From contig MFMA01000023.1 of NCBI GenBank assembly GCA_001783355.1, positions 1-5,972 of the forward strand: a stretch of 5,972 nt of DNA. Direction: 5' to 3'. Source of the DNA: Candidatus Kaiserbacteria bacterium RIFCSPLOWO2_01_FULL_54_20. GTDB taxonomy: Bacteria; Patescibacteriota; Minisyncoccia; Phycocordibacterales; UBA2100. Made by a program: the position numbers and the translations under genes. Each line of letters begins with the position of its first letter. Within the stretch, counting starts at the first letter, position 1. Below the pieces are notes generated by a model. It made no database searches, was not told the origin of the DNA, and saw only the letters and a list, made by a program, of their open reading frames with translations. Shown here piece by piece: positions 4,361-5,972 of this stretch.

Positions 4361-5972
4361 TTAATCGGAAATGCGCGTGGCTTCGTTCGGACAGCCTCCG
4401 AACTCCTGGCCCGCCCCAAAAGCCCATTGCTGGGCAGGCGGCAGGTTTGGATTCGTCGAAGCCTGCCTCAACTCCTGCAAGCTCGAAAACAGCTCCCTTC
4501 CAGACGGAGGCAGGCAAGACTGCCACTCGTATTGCACGAAGGGCAAATCGTAGTTTATGCAGTATCCGCAGTTGTTGTTCTTGCACGGAGTAAAGCAGTC
4601 CAACCGCTGGGCACGCCGCGTGTCGAAGTGCACGTGCTTGGCTATAACCAGGTTTTTCGCGTTGCACAAGAACTTCACGTCTTGAAAATCCGGGTCGGTG
4701 CCTATGCCGCAACCCCAGCCTTTCCCGTAAACGTCAGAACGCGGGCTAGGCGGAGTTTCGGTTACGTAACCATCGCGCGCTGCCGAGGAATCCGAAGGCT
4801 CGGTGTTTAGCAGGTAACCGCTCAAAGGCAGTTTCTTCAATTCCGCTTTGAAAGCCCACGACGTCCCGTTGGCGCTCGACGCCTTCAACTCGTAAAACCC
4901 GGTGCCCTGCTCGCACTTCACTCCATTCTCAAGCTGGAAGCCTGCTGCGGCAGCGTCGTCTATATTCCAATTCCACTGCATCAGCGGGCTGGAAAGTGAA
5001 AAAGCGTTTTGCAGAGTGCCCTTGCGCTTGAAGTATGCGAAAGGCATTCCCTGATAACGCTCTATTCCCTCCACGCGAGCTGCAGGCACGAATTCCAACT
5101 GCGTGTCGTTCAGCCACCACGCCTGCGTGTTCTGCAAGTCCGGCCCTGCATTAGTGACTATCTCCTTCGTTCCTCCGGATCCGCAGAACGGGTCGCACAC
5201 CGGCTCAGCGCACAACGGAACGCTCTCGCGCTGCGTATCCAGCGGGAAGCATGCGGCAGCGCCGTTCTGCACCATTATCCTGAGCCAAGGCGAGTAGTAG
5301 AAAATTCCGCCAGTCTCGTTAGCCGCCTTCACGCGCACGGCATACTCTCCGTTCTGCGCGCTTGCAATTCCGGAATAGGAAATTTTCCACAATCCCGAAG
5401 GCTGGTCGAAAAGCAATTCAACTCCGTCGTTCAAAAACGCGGTCGAACACCATGAACTCCCGAAAATCGGGCAATCATCGCGCCCACTCTTCTTGAACTC
5501 CACCGACGCCGAAGACACTAGAGTCCCTTCCGGCAGCCCGCTGGCGTCGGCACTCAACTCCAGAGAATCCGAAACCTTGAAGCCGTAAGGCTCTCCTTCT
5601 GCCGGAAACGCGTTTTGCGGGCTTACGCTCAAAACAAGCGAGTCAGGCGAGTAAGCTTCCGGATCGGTTTCGCCAGCCTGCAGGCAAGCAGGCGCAGGGC
5701 ATTGGATGGTCTGGCGCGTTTCGCTTATTCCCGGCTGCATCCAATTCAAAATTGTGGGATAGCAAGTGCGCTCGCCTTGAGGCCGGTCTTTCCGGTGCCC
5801 GCACCAATACCCGTTTTGCGGCGGCGAGCGGCGGAATCCGGTGATCAATGAAATCCTCTTCGCTTCCTCCGCAAAATTGCGTGGAATCTGGTGCGTAACT
5901 TCGCTCACGTAGTCGATGGCAGGGCAAGTGGAATTCCAAATTCCGTTGGGAACCGTAGGCGGAAAACGCTCG
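4361..5972 (-). CDS. Large Cys-rich, probably secreted surface protein (N-terminus outside window)
   Basis: The frame is open from TAA at 4361-4363 to the right edge with no stop, so at least 537 residues are visible and the true start lies beyond 5972. The GTG at 5906-5908 is internal (context DYVSEVTH), not a convincing start. I do not recognise the family. The visible part has 20 cysteines and four N-X-T sequons with Asn codons at 5933-5935 (NST), 5318-5320 (NET), 5108-5110 (NDT) and 4868-4870 (NGT), and many aromatic, Gly, Pro and Ser residues: the composition of an exported, disulfide-bonded, glycosylated protein. Bases 5665 to 5265 encode a likely Ig-like beta-sandwich (LWKISYSGIASAQNGEYAVRVKAANETGG pattern, shown in part: NGEYAVRVKAANETG). 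A tight cluster C-x3-C-x4-C-x2-C lies at 4559-4597. No C-terminal membrane helix or sorting motif is seen, so any anchor must be N-terminal. A hairpin terminator follows the stop. Confidence 0.8.
   Translation of the reverse strand, partial: ERFPPTVPNGIWNSTCPAIDYVSEVTHQIPRNFAEEAKRISLITGFRRSPPQNGYWCGHRKDRPQGERTCYPTILNWMQPGISETRQTIQCPAPACLQAGETDPEAYSPDSLVLSVSPQNAFPAEGEPYGFKVSDSLELSADASGLPEGTLVSSASVEFKKSGRDDCPIFGSSWCSTAFLNDGVELLFDQPSGLWKISYSGIASAQNGEYAVRVKAANETGGIFYYSPWLRIMVQNGAAACFPLDTQRESVPLCAEPVCDPFCGSGGTKEIVTNAGPDLQNTQAWWLNDTQLEFVPAARVEGIERYQGMPFAYFKRKGTLQNAFSLSSPLMQWNWNIDDAAAAGFQLENGVKCEQGTGFYELKASSANGTSWAFKAELKKLPLSGYLLNTEPSDSSAARDGYVTETPPSPRSDVYGKGWGCGIGTDPDFQDVKFLCNAKNLVIAKHVHFDTRRAQRLDCFTPCKNNNCGYCINYDLPFVQYEWQSCLPPSGRELFSSLQELRQASTNPNLPPAQQWAFGAGQEFGGCPNEATRISD

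Noticed and set aside
4224..4712. 162-codon open frame on the minus strand across the terminator and sRNA region
   Set aside because: It overlaps the end of the surface-protein gene in another frame and runs through the hairpin terminator and antisense to the sRNA. It shows no family features and no start context.
5906..5908. GTG as the start of the large surface protein
   Set aside because: The frame stays open for 21 more codons to the window edge (including an NST sequon and a cysteine), and no signal peptide follows the GTG. The gene is cut by the window.
1..5972. CRISPR array, insertion sequence or toxin-antitoxin/defence cassette
   Set aside because: No direct-repeat series, transposase motifs or terminal inverted repeats were seen. 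The RelA/SpoT-like gene has no small antitoxin-like partner next to it, so a toxSAS-type system is not supported.

Overview
This window looks archaeal. The regulator is a TrmB-type winged-helix protein, the promoters have A/T-rich TATA-like boxes about 22-27 bp ahead of starts, and the Shine-Dalgarno site before lemA has a GGTGG core. Most decisively, the main intergenic gap holds a textbook archaeal C/D box sRNA. Compact spacing, a short TrmB protein and a large Cys-rich surface protein suggest a small-genome lineage such as a DPANN archaeon, but that placement is only a guess.

Layout, left to right. Bases 1-65 are an unassigned edge with T-rich terminator-like tracts on the minus strand. 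A TrmB-family regulator (66-827, minus) diverges from a small multi-pass membrane protein (924-1229, plus). The 96-bp gap between them has a TATA-like box for each gene and an imperfect palindrome between the boxes. The small protein converges, 8 bp apart, on a minus-strand trio transcribed in the order RelA/SpoT-like protein (4147-2813), LemA (2735-2184), HtpX (2119-1238). A 10-bp-arm hairpin sits between lemA and htpX.

The gap 4148-4360 looks empty of protein genes. It contains a plus-strand C/D box sRNA (boxes spanning 4264-4312) with perfect C, D', C' and D boxes and two 12-nt guides. It also has its own TATA-like box and a hairpin terminator that can serve both strands. The D' guide can pair over 12 nt (one G-U) with the 23S rRNA P loop, placing methylation on the residue equivalent to E. 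coli G2251.

The right end is filled by the C-terminal part of a large, probably secreted protein (4361 to beyond 5972, minus). It has 20 visible cysteines, four N-glycosylation sequons and a probable Ig-like segment.

Functionally, LemA and HtpX form the common membrane-protein quality-control pair. The RelA/SpoT-like protein beside them is unusual for an archaeon: its hydrolase domain has lost the HD residues, while its synthetase domain keeps the catalytic Asp and Glu but carries an insertion and substitutions in the substrate loop. Whether it makes an alarmone cannot be told from sequence.
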